Assembly (NCBI GenBank): GCA_003576765.1
Contig: QEVP01000015.1
Span: 1 to 51,074, forward strand
From: Pseudomonadota bacterium
GTDB lineage: Bacteria; Pseudomonadota; Alphaproteobacteria; Rhizobiales; Xanthobacteraceae
Direction: 5' to 3'
DNA: 51,074 nucleotides
Part shown: positions 21,027-29,779 of the stretch, piece after piece
Layout of the letters: the number at the start of each line of letters is the position of its first letter
Position numbering within the stretch: the stretch's first letter is position 1
The notes under the pieces: model-generated
Databases searched by the model: none
Seen by the model: the letters and a program-made list of their open reading frames with translations, nothing else
Told to the model about the DNA's origin: nothing
Position numbers and translations under genes: made by a program

Positions 21027-21821
21027 TCAGGCCGCCGCGGGCGCCCGCAACTGCCAGATCGCGAGGTACCAGCATTTCGCCACCGGCACGTCGCCGCCGG
21101 CGACGATCAGCGCATCGAGTTCGACGAAGCGGTGGCCCTTGCGCTCATAATTGTCGATCACCTTGGCGCGCGCGGTCAGCACGTCACCGAGATGCGCCTC
21201 GGCCAGCAACTGCATCCTGCTGCCGACATGAATCCACGGACCCAGAACGGCGTTCTCGATCAGCACCTGGTTCATCATCCGCTGCAGCATGCCGGGGTGG
21301 CACAGGCCGGCGGTGGTATAGACGGGATCGTCCTCGCGCACCTCGTCGAGATAGGCGGCCGCGGTATCCTCACGCCACACCTGCGGCGCGATGCCGAGCC
21401 ACGCTCCGGCCGGATAAGACCCGGCATTGGCCGGCGCGCGCGCCGCCACCGGCCTGGTGTTCTGATAACCGTGCGGATCGATCAGCGGCGCGGCGGCGGG
21501 CAGCGTCGCCCGCCCGGTGGCGCAGACCTCGCCACGGCTCTCGGCCCGCAGCACCAGCGCGCCGTCCTGTTCGTCGGCGATGACTGCAACCTCGTCGCCG
21601 TCGTAGACAGGCTTGAGGAAGCGCGCCTCCAGCGCTCCGCGCGAGAGAAAATCGCGCCCCCACCGCTCGACCGGCATGTGCGTCATGTAAGCGAGCACAT
21701 CGACGCCCGGAACGAGCCCCGCGGCAAAGCCATAAGCCCGCGCCACCTCGTCGTCATGCACCTTGTTCTCGGACTCTCTGGCGGTATTGAGAGCGATCAC
21801 GCGGCGGATTTGCTCGGTCAT
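21027..21821 (-). CDS. Hot-dog/MaoC-like dehydratase family protein
   Basis: 264 residues. It looks like a double hot-dog protein of the FAS1-like dehydratase/MaoC group: an N-terminal half with ESENKVHDDEVARAYGFAAGLVPGVDVLAYMTH and a C-terminal half with FNVE-like strands (GSRMQLLAEAHLGDVLTARAKVIDNYERKGHRFVELDALIV), the latter a common MaoC C-half pattern. The classic D-x4-H hydratase motif is not clearly present, so a hydratase, thioesterase or binding role is open. GGAGAGGCC precedes the ATG at 21821. It converges with the molybdenum hydroxylase gene, with 5 bases between. Confidence 0.7.
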   Translation of the reverse strand: MTEQIRRVIALNTARESENKVHDDEVARAYGFAAGLVPGVDVLAYMTHMPVERWGRDFLSRGALEARFLKPVYDGDEVAVIADEQDGALVLRAESRGEVCATGRATLPAAAPLIDPHGYQNTRPVAARAPANAGSYPAGAWLGIAPQVWREDTAAAYLDEVREDDPVYTTAGLCHPGMLQRMMNQVLIENAVLGPWIHVGSRMQLLAEAHLGDVLTARAKVIDNYERKGHRFVELDALIVAGGDVPVAKCWYLAIWQLRAPAAA

Positions 21822-21937
21822 GGCCTCTCCGGGCGATTTGTGATTTCCGGCGCGGAATGGTACGCGATGCGCGCCGCATGGCAAGGGTACGAGGGTCATA
21901 CCTCTGCACAGTGGCGCGCTAAACGGAACCCCTAATC

Positions 21938-22405
21938 GTGACGACCTGCCGCATCTATGTCGATGCCGACGCCTGTCCGGTGAAGGACGAGATTTATCGC
22001 GTCGCCGCCCGCCACGGCTGGCCCGTGAGCATCGTCGCCGGCGGCTTCATCCGCGTGCCGCAAGATCCGATGATCGAGCGCGTCGCGGCGGGCAGCGGCA
22101 TGGATGCCGCCGACGACTGGATCGCCGCGCGCGCCGGCGCGAACGATATCGTCGTCACCGCCGACATTCCGCTGGCCGATCGCTGCGTCAAGGCAGGCGC
22201 AACGGTGCTTGCACCCAACGGCAAACTGTTTACGGAAGACTCCATCGGCATGACGCTCGCCGTGCGCAACCTGATGACCGGCTTGCGCGAAAGCGGCGAC
22301 GTCACCGGTGGCCCGCGCGCCTTCGCGCCGCGCGACCGCTCGGCGTTTCTCGCAAGCCTCGACCAGACCATCCGCCGCATCCAGCGCCGGCAGAACGAGA
22401 CCTGA
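21938..22405 (+). CDS. YaiI/YqxD family protein (DUF188)
   Basis: 155 residues from a GTG start. It shows the family signature YVDADACPVKDEIYRVA at the N-terminus, then DDWIAARAGANDIVVTADIPLADRCVKAGA and the conserved tail GPRAFAPRDRSAFLASLDQTIRR. The fold belongs to the PIN/NYN nuclease-like superfamily with acidic residues in place, but no activity is established for the family. The ABC-F gene starts 2 bases after its stop, so the two are very likely co-transcribed. Confidence 0.92.
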   Translation: MTTCRIYVDADACPVKDEIYRVAARHGWPVSIVAGGFIRVPQDPMIERVAAGSGMDAADDWIAARAGANDIVVTADIPLADRCVKAGATVLAPNGKLFTEDSIGMTLAVRNLMTGLRESGDVTGGPRAFAPRDRSAFLASLDQTIRRIQRRQNET

Positions 22406-22407
22406 CC

Positions 22408-24219
22408 ATGGCGCCGCCGCTCGTTCAACTGAAAGACATCGCGCTGACCTTCGGCGGCACGCCGCTGCTCGAAGGCGTCGAACTGTCGGTATCGGCGGGC
22501 GAGCGCATCTGCCTGATCGGCCGCAACGGCTCGGGCAAATCGACGCTTCTGAAGATCGCCGCCGGGCTGATCGAACCCGATCGCGGCGAGCGCTTCGTGC
22601 AGCCCGGCGCTACCATCCGCTACCTGCCGCAGGAGCCGGATTTCTCCGGCTTCAATACCACGCTCGCCTATGTCGAGGCCGGCCTCGGCCCCGGCGACGA
22701 CCGCTATCCGGCACGCTATCTCATCGAACAGCTCGGGCTCACCGGCGATGAGAACCCCGCGCTGATCTCCGGCGGCGAGGCGCGGCGCGCGGCGCTGGCG
22801 CGGGTGCTGGCGCCCTCGCCCGACATCCTGCTGCTCGACGAGCCGACCAACCATCTCGACCTGCCGACCATCACCTGGCTCGAGCGCGAACTGCTCGGCC
22901 GAAGCTCGGCGCTGGTGACGATCAGCCACGACCGCCGCTTCCTGACCAACCTCTCCAACGCAACCGCGTGGCTCGACCGTGGCGGCATCCGCCGTATCGC
23001 GCGCGGCTTCGGCGCGTTCGAGGCGTGGCGTGACGAGGTGCTGGCGGAGGAAGAGCGCGACCAGCACAAGCTCGACCGCAAAATCGTCGCCGAAGAACAC
23101 TGGCTGCGCTATGGCGTCTCGGGGCGGCGCAAGCGCAACGTCAAGCGGCTCGCCAACCTGCATGCGCTTCGCGCTGCGCGGCGCGACCATCGCGGCGCGA
23201 CCGGCAACGCCAGCCTCACCGCGGCGGACGCCGACAAATCCGGCGCGCTCGTGATCGAGGCGCGCGGCCTGTCCAAAGCCTATGACGGCCGCGCCATTGT
23301 CGCGAATTTCTCCACCCGTATCCAGCGCGGCGACCGGCTTGGCATCATCGGCCCGAACGGGGCGGGAAAGACGACGCTGCTCAATCTATTGACCGGCGCG
23401 CTCGCGCCCGACAGCGGCAGCGTGCGGCTCGGCGCCAACATCGAGATGACCACGCTCGACCAGCACCGCGAAAGCCTCGACCCGAAAACGACGCTCGCCG
23501 ATGCGCTGACCGGCGGGCGCGGCGACACCGTGATGGTCGGCGGCAAGCCGAAGCATGTGTCGGGCTACATGCGCGACTTCCTGTTCGCGCAGGAGCAGAT
23601 GCGCACACCGCTCGAGGCGCTGTCCGGCGGCGAACGCGGCCGGCTGATGCTGGCGCGGGCGCTGGCGAAGCCCTCCAACCTTCTGGTGCTCGACGAGCCG
23701 ACCAACGACCTCGACCTCGAAACGCTCGACGTGCTGGAGGAGATGCTCGGCGACTATCAGGGCACCGTGATCCTGATCAGCCACGACCGCGATTTCCTCG
23801 ACCGCGTGGTGACGTCGGTGATCGCGCCGGACGGCAACGGGCGCTGGCTCGAATACGCCGGCGGCTACAGCGACATGCTGGCGCAGCGCGGCGGCGATCT
23901 GATGCGCGAGGCACCGAAGAAGGTTGCCGCCCAGCCGAAAGCCGACAAGCAGCCGCCTGCACCGACCGCAGCGCCGCGCAAGCGGATGAGCTTCAAGGAC
24001 AAGCACGCACTCGAGACCCTGCCGGCGACGATGGATGCGTTGCGCGCCGAGATCGCGAAGCAGCAGGCGCTGCTCGACGACCCACAGCTTTACGCGCGCG
24101 ACCGCAAGGCGTTCGACGCGGCGTCGCACGCACTGACGCGGGCGCACGACAAGCTGCACGCGGCGGAAGAAAAGTGGCTGGAGCTGGAGTTGCTGCGCGA
24201 GGAGATCGAGGGCGGCTGA
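22408..24219 (+). CDS. uup: ABC-F ATPase, Uup type
   Basis: 603 residues with two ATPase domains and no membrane segments: Walker A GRNGSGKST and GPNGAGKTT, signatures ISGGEARRAALARVL and LSGGERGRLMLARAL, Walker B LLLDEPTNHLDLPT and LVLDEPTNDLDLET. An inter-domain linker and a C-terminal coiled coil (about 530-603, rich in A/E/K) match Uup, which acts on ribosomes or branched DNA structures. It follows the DUF188 gene directly. Its 3' end faces the HI0933-like flavoprotein gene across a repeat-filled gap. Confidence 0.94.
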   Translation: MAPPLVQLKDIALTFGGTPLLEGVELSVSAGERICLIGRNGSGKSTLLKIAAGLIEPDRGERFVQPGATIRYLPQEPDFSGFNTTLAYVEAGLGPGDDRYPARYLIEQLGLTGDENPALISGGEARRAALARVLAPSPDILLLDEPTNHLDLPTITWLERELLGRSSALVTISHDRRFLTNLSNATAWLDRGGIRRIARGFGAFEAWRDEVLAEEERDQHKLDRKIVAEEHWLRYGVSGRRKRNVKRLANLHALRAARRDHRGATGNASLTAADADKSGALVIEARGLSKAYDGRAIVANFSTRIQRGDRLGIIGPNGAGKTTLLNLLTGALAPDSGSVRLGANIEMTTLDQHRESLDPKTTLADALTGGRGDTVMVGGKPKHVSGYMRDFLFAQEQMRTPLEALSGGERGRLMLARALAKPSNLLVLDEPTNDLDLETLDVLEEMLGDYQGTVILISHDRDFLDRVVTSVIAPDGNGRWLEYAGGYSDMLAQRGGDLMREAPKKVAAQPKADKQPPAPTAAPRKRMSFKDKHALETLPATMDALRAEIAKQQALLDDPQLYARDRKAFDAASHALTRAHDKLHAAEEKWLELELLREEIEGG

Positions 24220-24246
24220 CACTCTGCCCTTGCCTTCATTCCTCAC

Positions 24247-24404
24247 CGTCATGGCCGGGCTTGACCCGGCCCATCTCACAACATCGTCATGCCCATGCTT
24301 GTCGCGGGTATCCACATCTTAGCAGCCCCCTCCCTTTGTCCCTCCCCCGCTTGCGGGGGAGGGAAGGGCGGGGGTGGATGGCCGGGACAAGCCCGGCCAT
24401 GACG
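24247..24404. repeat. Intergenic palindromic repeat, family 2, copy 1
   Basis: Bounded by a CGTCATGGCCGGGCTTGACC-type end and its near inverse at 24377-24404 (GGCCGGGACAAGCCCGGCCA, then TGACG). Inside is a perfect 11-bp hairpin, CCCTCCCCCGC (24340-24350) and GCGGGGGAGGG (24353-24363). It fills the gap between the convergent uup and flavoprotein genes. A related element lies at 39974-40060. Confidence 0.85.
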
Positions 24405-24413
24405 ACCGCTTTT

Positions 24414-25637
24414 TTACTTCGGCGTCCGCAGCCAGCGTAGCGCCCCCTCGCCCGCCGCGACGCCGAGCGCGAACGAGCCCTGCAACAGGTAGCCGCCGGT
24501 CGGCGCTTCCCAGTCGATCATCTCGCCGCAGGCGAACACCCCGGGCAGTTTCCGCAGCATCAGGTGTTCGTCGAGTTCATTGCGCGCGATGCCGCCGGCC
24601 GATGAGATCGCCCGGGCCAGCGGCGCGACGCCGGTCAACGTCAACGGCAGCGCTTGGATGCACGCGGCGATCTCCTGCGGCGTCAGGCTTGCAAGCGCCT
24701 TCCCCTCGGCACGTAAACATTCATGCAGCAGCGCGGTCACGAGCGGCGACAGCTTGAGCGCTTTACGTAAGAAAGTCGCAAGCGACTGTTTTCCACGCGG
24801 CGCGGAGAGTTTTTCCGTAAGTCTGTCGATGGGCACATCCGGTCGCAGCGAGATAGTCAGCGCCGTCTCGCCATGCGCCGCGATCGCGTCGCGCAAGGGC
24901 GCCGAAAGCGGATAGATCGCGCCGCCCTCCAGTCCGTCACGCGTGATGATGACATCGCCGCGCGAGCGCACGTCGCCATGCGTCAGCACGACGTTCTTGA
25001 GTGGCACGCCCTCGAAACGGTCGCGAAAGACCTCCGACCACGCGACATGAAATCCACAATTGGCGGGGCGGAAGCCCGCGACCGCGATCCCATGCCGCTC
25101 GAACTCTTTCGTCCAGGCGCCATCGCTGCCGAGTTTTGGCCAGCTTGCGCCGCCGAGCGCCAGTACCACGGCATCGGCCGTCTCGCACCGTACTCCGTCC
25201 GGCGTCTCGAAGACGAGATGCCCCTCGGCATCCCACCCCTGCCAGGCGTGGCGCACCATCAACGCCACGCCTTGCGTGTCCAGCCGCCGCAGCCATGCCC
25301 GCAGCAAGGGCGAGGCTTTCATCGCCTTCGGAAACACCCGGCCGCTGGAACCGATGAACGTCTCCTGCCCCAACGCCTCGCACCATGCGCGCAACGCCTG
25401 CGGCGGAAACGCCAGCATACTATCGCGCAGCCACGGCGCGGCATCGCCGTAGCGCGCGAGGAAATCCTCGAGCGGTTCGCTGTGGGTGAGATTGAGGCCG
25501 CCGCGCCCGGCCATCAACAGTTTGCGGCCGGCTGACGGCATGCGCTCGAACACCGTGACGCGCGCACCACCTTGCGCCAGCCGCTCCGCCGCCATCAGCC
25601 CGGCCGGACCGGCGCCGATGACGGCAACGTAAGGCAT
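24414..25637 (-). CDS. HI0933-like/TIGR03862 flavoprotein
   Basis: 407 residues. N-terminal FAD-binding GAGPAGLMAAERLAQGGARVTVFE, the family element AGRKLLMAGRGGLNLTHSE, a central domain, and the C-terminal second FAD motif (LPGVFACGEMIDWEAPTGGYLLQGSFALGVAAG). These are NAD(P)/FAD-dependent oxidoreductase-like proteins of unknown reaction. The ATG at 25637 shares one base with the upstream SDR stop (TGATG), so it is coupled to the fatty-acid-type genes before it; whether it works with them is not known. Confidence 0.9.
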   Translation of the reverse strand: MPYVAVIGAGPAGLMAAERLAQGGARVTVFERMPSAGRKLLMAGRGGLNLTHSEPLEDFLARYGDAAPWLRDSMLAFPPQALRAWCEALGQETFIGSSGRVFPKAMKASPLLRAWLRRLDTQGVALMVRHAWQGWDAEGHLVFETPDGVRCETADAVVLALGGASWPKLGSDGAWTKEFERHGIAVAGFRPANCGFHVAWSEVFRDRFEGVPLKNVVLTHGDVRSRGDVIITRDGLEGGAIYPLSAPLRDAIAAHGETALTISLRPDVPIDRLTEKLSAPRGKQSLATFLRKALKLSPLVTALLHECLRAEGKALASLTPQEIAACIQALPLTLTGVAPLARAISSAGGIARNELDEHLMLRKLPGVFACGEMIDWEAPTGGYLLQGSFALGVAAGEGALRWLRTPK

Positions 25638-26563
25638 CAGGTGCCCGGCAGTTCGATACCGGCACGCTTGGCCGCCTGCGCAACGTATTTGTTGGTCTGC
25701 GCGAAGGCGCCCGGCAGGTTGCGCGCTTTGCTCATATCGCTGATGGCGTCGATATGCGCCGCCACCGCATCCGGCGTCCACTCCTCCTCGGGCAGGTTGA
25801 CGCCTTCGCTCTCGATGATCTCGATGCGCGCGAACGAGCCGGCGCCGGCGCCGAGAATGGTGCGGGTCGGCGCGTCGTTCGACAGCAGGTAGAGCACGGC
25901 CGGCGTCACCGACTCCGGCTTCATCAGCGCCAGCACCGGCTCCGGGATCAGTTCCTCGGTCATGCGGGTTGCCGCCGTCGGCGAGATGATGTTGACGCGG
26001 ATGTCGGTCTTGCGGCCTTCCTCGGCCAGCACGTTCATCAGCCCGACCATGCCGGTCTTGGCCGCGCCGTAGTTAGCCTGGCCGAAATTGCCGTAAAGCC
26101 CCGACGACGAGGTGGTGAAGACAATGCGGCCATAGCCCCGCTCGCGCATGCCGTTCCACACCGCCTTGGCGCAGTTGAACGAGCCGACCAGATGCACGTC
26201 CAGCACCTTCCGGAAATCGGCCGGCTCCATCTTGCCGAACGACTTGTCGCGCAAAATGCCGGCATTGGCGCACATGATATCGACGCTGCCCCACTCGCGC
26301 GTCGCACGCTCGACCATCACGGTGACCTGCTCGAAGGAGGAGACGTCGGCGGCATCCGCCATCGCCTCGCCGCCGGCCTTGCGGATTTCCTCAACCACGC
26401 TTTCGGCCGCCGTCAGCGAGCCGCCGCTGCCGTCGCGTGCCCCGCCGAAATCGTTGACCACGACGCGGGCGCCGCGCGCGGCGAGCCCGAGCGCATGCGC
26501 GCGGCCGAGCCCGTTGCCGGCACCGGTGACGATTGCGACCCGCCCATCAAACCTGATTGTCAT
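25637..26563 (-). CDS. SDR dehydrogenase, HSD17B4-like (3-hydroxyacyl-CoA type)
   Basis: 308 residues. Rossmann motif TGAGNGLGRAHALGLA, catalytic Ser/Tyr/Lys (TTSSSGLYGNFGQANYGAAK), and NIISPTAATRMTEELIPE after it. NDFGGARDGSGGSLTAAESVVEEI is the characteristic stretch of the dehydrogenase domain of peroxisomal multifunctional enzyme 2, which oxidises (R)-3-hydroxyacyl-CoA. A C-terminal extension beyond the usual SDR length is present. An (R)-hydratase-like MaoC gene lies just upstream (18 bases), and together they give the hydratase and dehydrogenase steps of that type of beta-oxidation. The substrate is not defined. Confidence 0.9.
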   Translation of the reverse strand: MTIRFDGRVAIVTGAGNGLGRAHALGLAARGARVVVNDFGGARDGSGGSLTAAESVVEEIRKAGGEAMADAADVSSFEQVTVMVERATREWGSVDIMCANAGILRDKSFGKMEPADFRKVLDVHLVGSFNCAKAVWNGMRERGYGRIVFTTSSSGLYGNFGQANYGAAKTGMVGLMNVLAEEGRKTDIRVNIISPTAATRMTEELIPEPVLALMKPESVTPAVLYLLSNDAPTRTILGAGAGSFARIEIIESEGVNLPEEEWTPDAVAAHIDAISDMSKARNLPGAFAQTNKYVAQAAKRAGIELPGT

Positions 26564-26581
26564 GACTGTTCTCTCGTGCGG

Positions 26582-27046
26582 TTATGCAAAGTAAACAAGG
26601 CCGATCCAGTCGGCGGCGAGCGCCGGCTTGTCCTCGCCCTCGATTTCCACCGAGACGCTGGTGCGCGAGAACAGTTCATTGGCCGCGCGCATCTTCGCCT
26701 CGGTCAGCGTGAAGCGGCCACGGATGCGGCTGCCGGCGCGCACCGGCGAGATGAAGCGCAGCTTGTCGAAGCCATAGTTCACGCCCATCGTCGCGCCGGC
26801 GATCTTGGGGATCACCTCGTAGTTGAACACGCTCAGCATCGACAGCGTGAGAAAGCCGTGGGCGATCGTCGTGCCGAACGGCGTCTCGCGCGCGGCGCGC
26901 TCGGGATCGACATGAATGAATTGATGATCCTCAGTGGTTTCGGCGAAGGTATCGATCCGCTTCTGGTCGATCAGATGCCAGGGCGAAACGCCGATCTCCT
27001 TGCCGACCATGGCCAGATAGGCGTCGCGCGCAATGGTGGGTGGCAT
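26582..27046 (-). CDS. MaoC family (R)-specific enoyl-CoA hydratase
   Basis: 154 residues, single hot-dog domain with the hydratase motif intact: FAETTEDHQFIHVDPERA with catalytic Asp and His, then GTTIAHGFLTLSML. It adds water to trans-2-enoyl-CoA giving the (R)-3-hydroxy product, the stereoisomer used by the HSD17B4-like SDR encoded next. The N-terminus (GKEIGVSPWHLIDQKRI) matches NodN/MaoC proteins. It lies between the acyl-CoA ligase and the SDR on one probable transcript. Confidence 0.93.
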   Translation of the reverse strand: MPPTIARDAYLAMVGKEIGVSPWHLIDQKRIDTFAETTEDHQFIHVDPERAARETPFGTTIAHGFLTLSMLSVFNYEVIPKIAGATMGVNYGFDKLRFISPVRAGSRIRGRFTLTEAKMRAANELFSRTSVSVEIEGEDKPALAADWIGLVYFA

Positions 27047-27094
27047 AAGATTCTCCTGTTTGGGATGCGCTTATGCCGTGCCGCGCGGCGGCGA

Positions 27095-28807
27095 TCAACC
27101 GGCCGCCCCCTCCTTCAGCTCCGGAAATTCCTCTTCACGGAACTCGCGGCCGCGCAACGGGCTGACGCGGTCGTCCTCCTGTTCGAGGCGACGCAGTTGC
27201 ACACGGCGGATCTTTCCAGAAATGGTCTTCGGCAGCTCAGTGACCAGTTCGAGGCGACGGATGCGCTTGAATGGCGCGAGCCGCGCCTGCACATGGCGAA
27301 AGATCGACAGCGCGGTGTCGCGCGACGGCTCCGCTCCGGCGACCAGCAGCGCATAGGCTTTCGGCACGGCGAGGCGAAGCGCATCCGGACTTGGCACCAC
27401 GGCGGCCTCGGCGATAAGATCGTGTTCGAGCAGAATGCTTTCCAGCTCGAACGGACTGATGCGGTAATCCGATGACTTGAACACATCGTCGGCGCGGCCG
27501 ACGAAGGTGAGATAGCCGTCGTCATCAATGAACACCACATCGCCGCTGCGATAGATCGCGCCATCGGTGCCGGACAGCCGGCCGCCGTCGGTCTGGTAGC
27601 CGCACATCAACCCGGCCGGGCGCGCCGCGCCGAGCGGCAGCGTCACCTCGCCCTCCTTCGCCGGGTTGCCGTCGGCATCGGCGACGACGACGCGGAAGCC
27701 CGGCAGCGGCCGGCCCATCGAGCCCGGCTTGATCGGCTGCCCCGGCGAATTGCCGGCCAGCGCCGTGGTCTCGGTCTGGCCGTAGCCGTCGCGGATGGTC
27801 AGGCCCCACGCTGCCTGAACCTGCTCGATGACCTCCGGGTTGAGCGGCTCGCCGGCGCCGCACACCTCGCGCAACGCCACCTTGTAGTCGGCGAGCTTCT
27901 CCTGGATCAGGAAGCGCCACACCGTCGGCGGCGCGCACAGCGTGGTGACGCGGCAGCGCACCAGCGTGGCCAGCAGGCTCTTGGCATCGAAGCGCGGCTG
28001 GTTGAACACGAACACGGTGGCGCCGGCGTTCCACGGCGCGAAGAAGCAGCTCCAGGCGTGCTTGGCCCAGCCCGGCGAAGAGATGTTGAGATGGATGTCG
28101 CCCGGCTGCAACCCGATCCAGTACATCGTCGAGAGATGGCCTACCGGGTAGCTGCGGTGATCGTGCAGCACCAGCTTTGGCTTCGCCGTGGTGCCGGAAG
28201 TGAAATAAAGCAGCATCGGATCGGACGACTGCGTGACGCCATCCGGCGCGAATGTGTCGGCGGCGGCCTCCTTGCCGTCATAGGCGATCCAGCCGTCACG
28301 CTTCGCTCCGACCGCGATGCGCAAAACACCGTCGCTCGCAAGCCCGTCGAACTTGGCCAACTGGTCGGCGGCAGCAACCACCGCCCTGACGCGGCCGCGG
28401 TCGAGCCGGTCCTGCAACTCGTCAGGGGTGAGAAGCGTGCTGGCGGGGATGACGACGACACCGAGCTTCATCGCCGCCAGCATGGTCTCCCACAGCGGCA
28501 CCACGTTGCCGAGAAGCAGCAGCAGCGCGTCGCCGCGCTTGAGCCCAAGGCTACGCAAAAAATTGGCGGTCCGGTTCGAGCGCGCGGAGAGTTCGGCGAA
28601 GGTCAGCTTTGCTTCCTCGCCGGAGGATTCGACGATCCACAGCGCGAGGCGATCGCGGCTCTGCGGATCGCGGGCAAGATCGGCATCGAACCAGTCCAGC
28701 GCCCAGTTGAACGGCTGGTGCTCCGGCCAGCGGAAGCCAGCCGTCGCGCGAGCGTAGTCGGCGCGGTTCTCCAGCAGGAACGCGCGCGCTTCCTGAAACG
28801 TCGTCAT
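27095..28807 (-). CDS. Acyl-CoA synthetase (AMP-forming, medium-chain type)
   Basis: 570 residues of the ANL superfamily. P-loop YFTSGTTAKPKLVLHDH, adenylate motif DGYGQTETTAL, hinge region SGDVVFIDDDGYLTFVGRADDVFKSSDYRISPFE, and the C-terminal catalytic Lys (LPKTISGKIRR). The pattern fits medium-chain acyl-CoA ligases. The start at 28807 gives the family N-terminus MTTFQEARAFLLENRADY. A 30-residue acidic tail follows the usual end. It lies 61 bases downstream of mmsB and upstream of the hydratase and dehydrogenase, so it probably supplies their acyl-CoA substrate. Confidence 0.93.
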   Translation of the reverse strand: MTTFQEARAFLLENRADYARATAGFRWPEHQPFNWALDWFDADLARDPQSRDRLALWIVESSGEEAKLTFAELSARSNRTANFLRSLGLKRGDALLLLLGNVVPLWETMLAAMKLGVVVIPASTLLTPDELQDRLDRGRVRAVVAAADQLAKFDGLASDGVLRIAVGAKRDGWIAYDGKEAAADTFAPDGVTQSSDPMLLYFTSGTTAKPKLVLHDHRSYPVGHLSTMYWIGLQPGDIHLNISSPGWAKHAWSCFFAPWNAGATVFVFNQPRFDAKSLLATLVRCRVTTLCAPPTVWRFLIQEKLADYKVALREVCGAGEPLNPEVIEQVQAAWGLTIRDGYGQTETTALAGNSPGQPIKPGSMGRPLPGFRVVVADADGNPAKEGEVTLPLGAARPAGLMCGYQTDGGRLSGTDGAIYRSGDVVFIDDDGYLTFVGRADDVFKSSDYRISPFELESILLEHDLIAEAAVVPSPDALRLAVPKAYALLVAGAEPSRDTALSIFRHVQARLAPFKRIRRLELVTELPKTISGKIRRVQLRRLEQEDDRVSPLRGREFREEEFPELKEGAAG

Positions 28808-28868
28808 CTCCGCGTCCCTCCCGCGTCGCTTGTAACGCGGGCATTGTGCGCGAAGCATTCCGGCAAAG

Positions 28869-29759
28869 CTACTTTTTCGTGGCGAGGTCGCGGACGTGAT
28901 TGATGATGCCGGAGAAGTCGTCGCCGCCGTGGCCGGCTGCCTCGAAGGCGGCGTAGATCTGTTCGGCATGCTCGCCGAGCGGGGTCGCGGCGCCCGCCGC
29001 CTTGGCCGCTTCCTGCGACAGACGCAGGTCCTTCAGCATCAAGGCGGTGGCGAAGCCCGGCTTGTAGCCGTTATTGGCGGGCGACGCCGGCACCGGCCCC
29101 GGCACCGGGCAGTAGCTCGTCAGCGACCAGCACTGGCCCGAGGCCGTCGAGGACACATCGAACAGCGCCTGATGCGACAGCCCGAGTTTTTCGGCGAGCG
29201 CAAAGGCTTCGCTGACGCCGATCATCGAGATGCCGAGGATCATGTTGTTGCAGATCTTGGCGGCCTGTCCGGCGCCATTGTCGCCGCAGTGCACGATTCT
29301 CTTGCCCATCTTCTCGAGAATGGGCTTGGCGGCGGCGAATGCCTCGTTGCTGCCGCCACACATGAAAGTCAGCGTCGCGCCCTTGGCGCCGCCGACGCCG
29401 CCCGACACCGGGGCATCGACCGACTTCAGCCCGGCCTTGGCGGCAAGTGCATGCGCGGCGCGCGCGCTTTCGACATCGACGGTCGAACAGTCGATCAACA
29501 GCGCGCCTTTGGCAACCTGCGGCACGATCTCGGTCCACACCGCGCGCACATGCTTGCCGGCCGGCAGCATGGTGACGACGACGTCGGCGCCCTTGACAGC
29601 CTCCACCGCGCTCGCCGCGATGGTCACGCCGTCGGCCTTTGCCGCCTCGCGCGAAGCTTCGACCAGGTCGAAGCCCTTAACCGTGTGGCCGGCCTTGACC
29701 AGATTGGCTGCCATCGGCCCGCCCATGTTGCCAAGCCCGATGAATCCGATCGTTGCCAT
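28869..29759 (-). CDS. mmsB: 3-hydroxyisobutyrate dehydrogenase
   Basis: 296 residues, NAD-dependent beta-hydroxyacid dehydrogenase of valine degradation. The N-terminal GFIGLGNMGGPMAANLVKAGH is a canonical start; the substrate-binding DAPVSGGVGGAKGATLTFM and the catalytic-Lys segment GAGQAAKICNNMILG follow. It converts 3-hydroxyisobutyrate to methylmalonate semialdehyde, the substrate of MmsA encoded in the same gene string. It lies 20 bases after the hydrolase gene. Confidence 0.96.
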   Translation of the reverse strand: MATIGFIGLGNMGGPMAANLVKAGHTVKGFDLVEASREAAKADGVTIAASAVEAVKGADVVVTMLPAGKHVRAVWTEIVPQVAKGALLIDCSTVDVESARAAHALAAKAGLKSVDAPVSGGVGGAKGATLTFMCGGSNEAFAAAKPILEKMGKRIVHCGDNGAGQAAKICNNMILGISMIGVSEAFALAEKLGLSHQALFDVSSTASGQCWSLTSYCPVPGPVPASPANNGYKPGFATALMLKDLRLSQEAAKAAGAATPLGEHAEQIYAAFEAAGHGGDDFSGIINHVRDLATKK

Positions 29760-29779
29760 AGGCTATCCTCCGCTATGTT

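Noticed and set aside
24336..24365. Hairpin after uup as an intrinsic terminator
   Set aside because: The stem is strong but has no T-run after it on either strand; better treated as part of the intergenic repeat.
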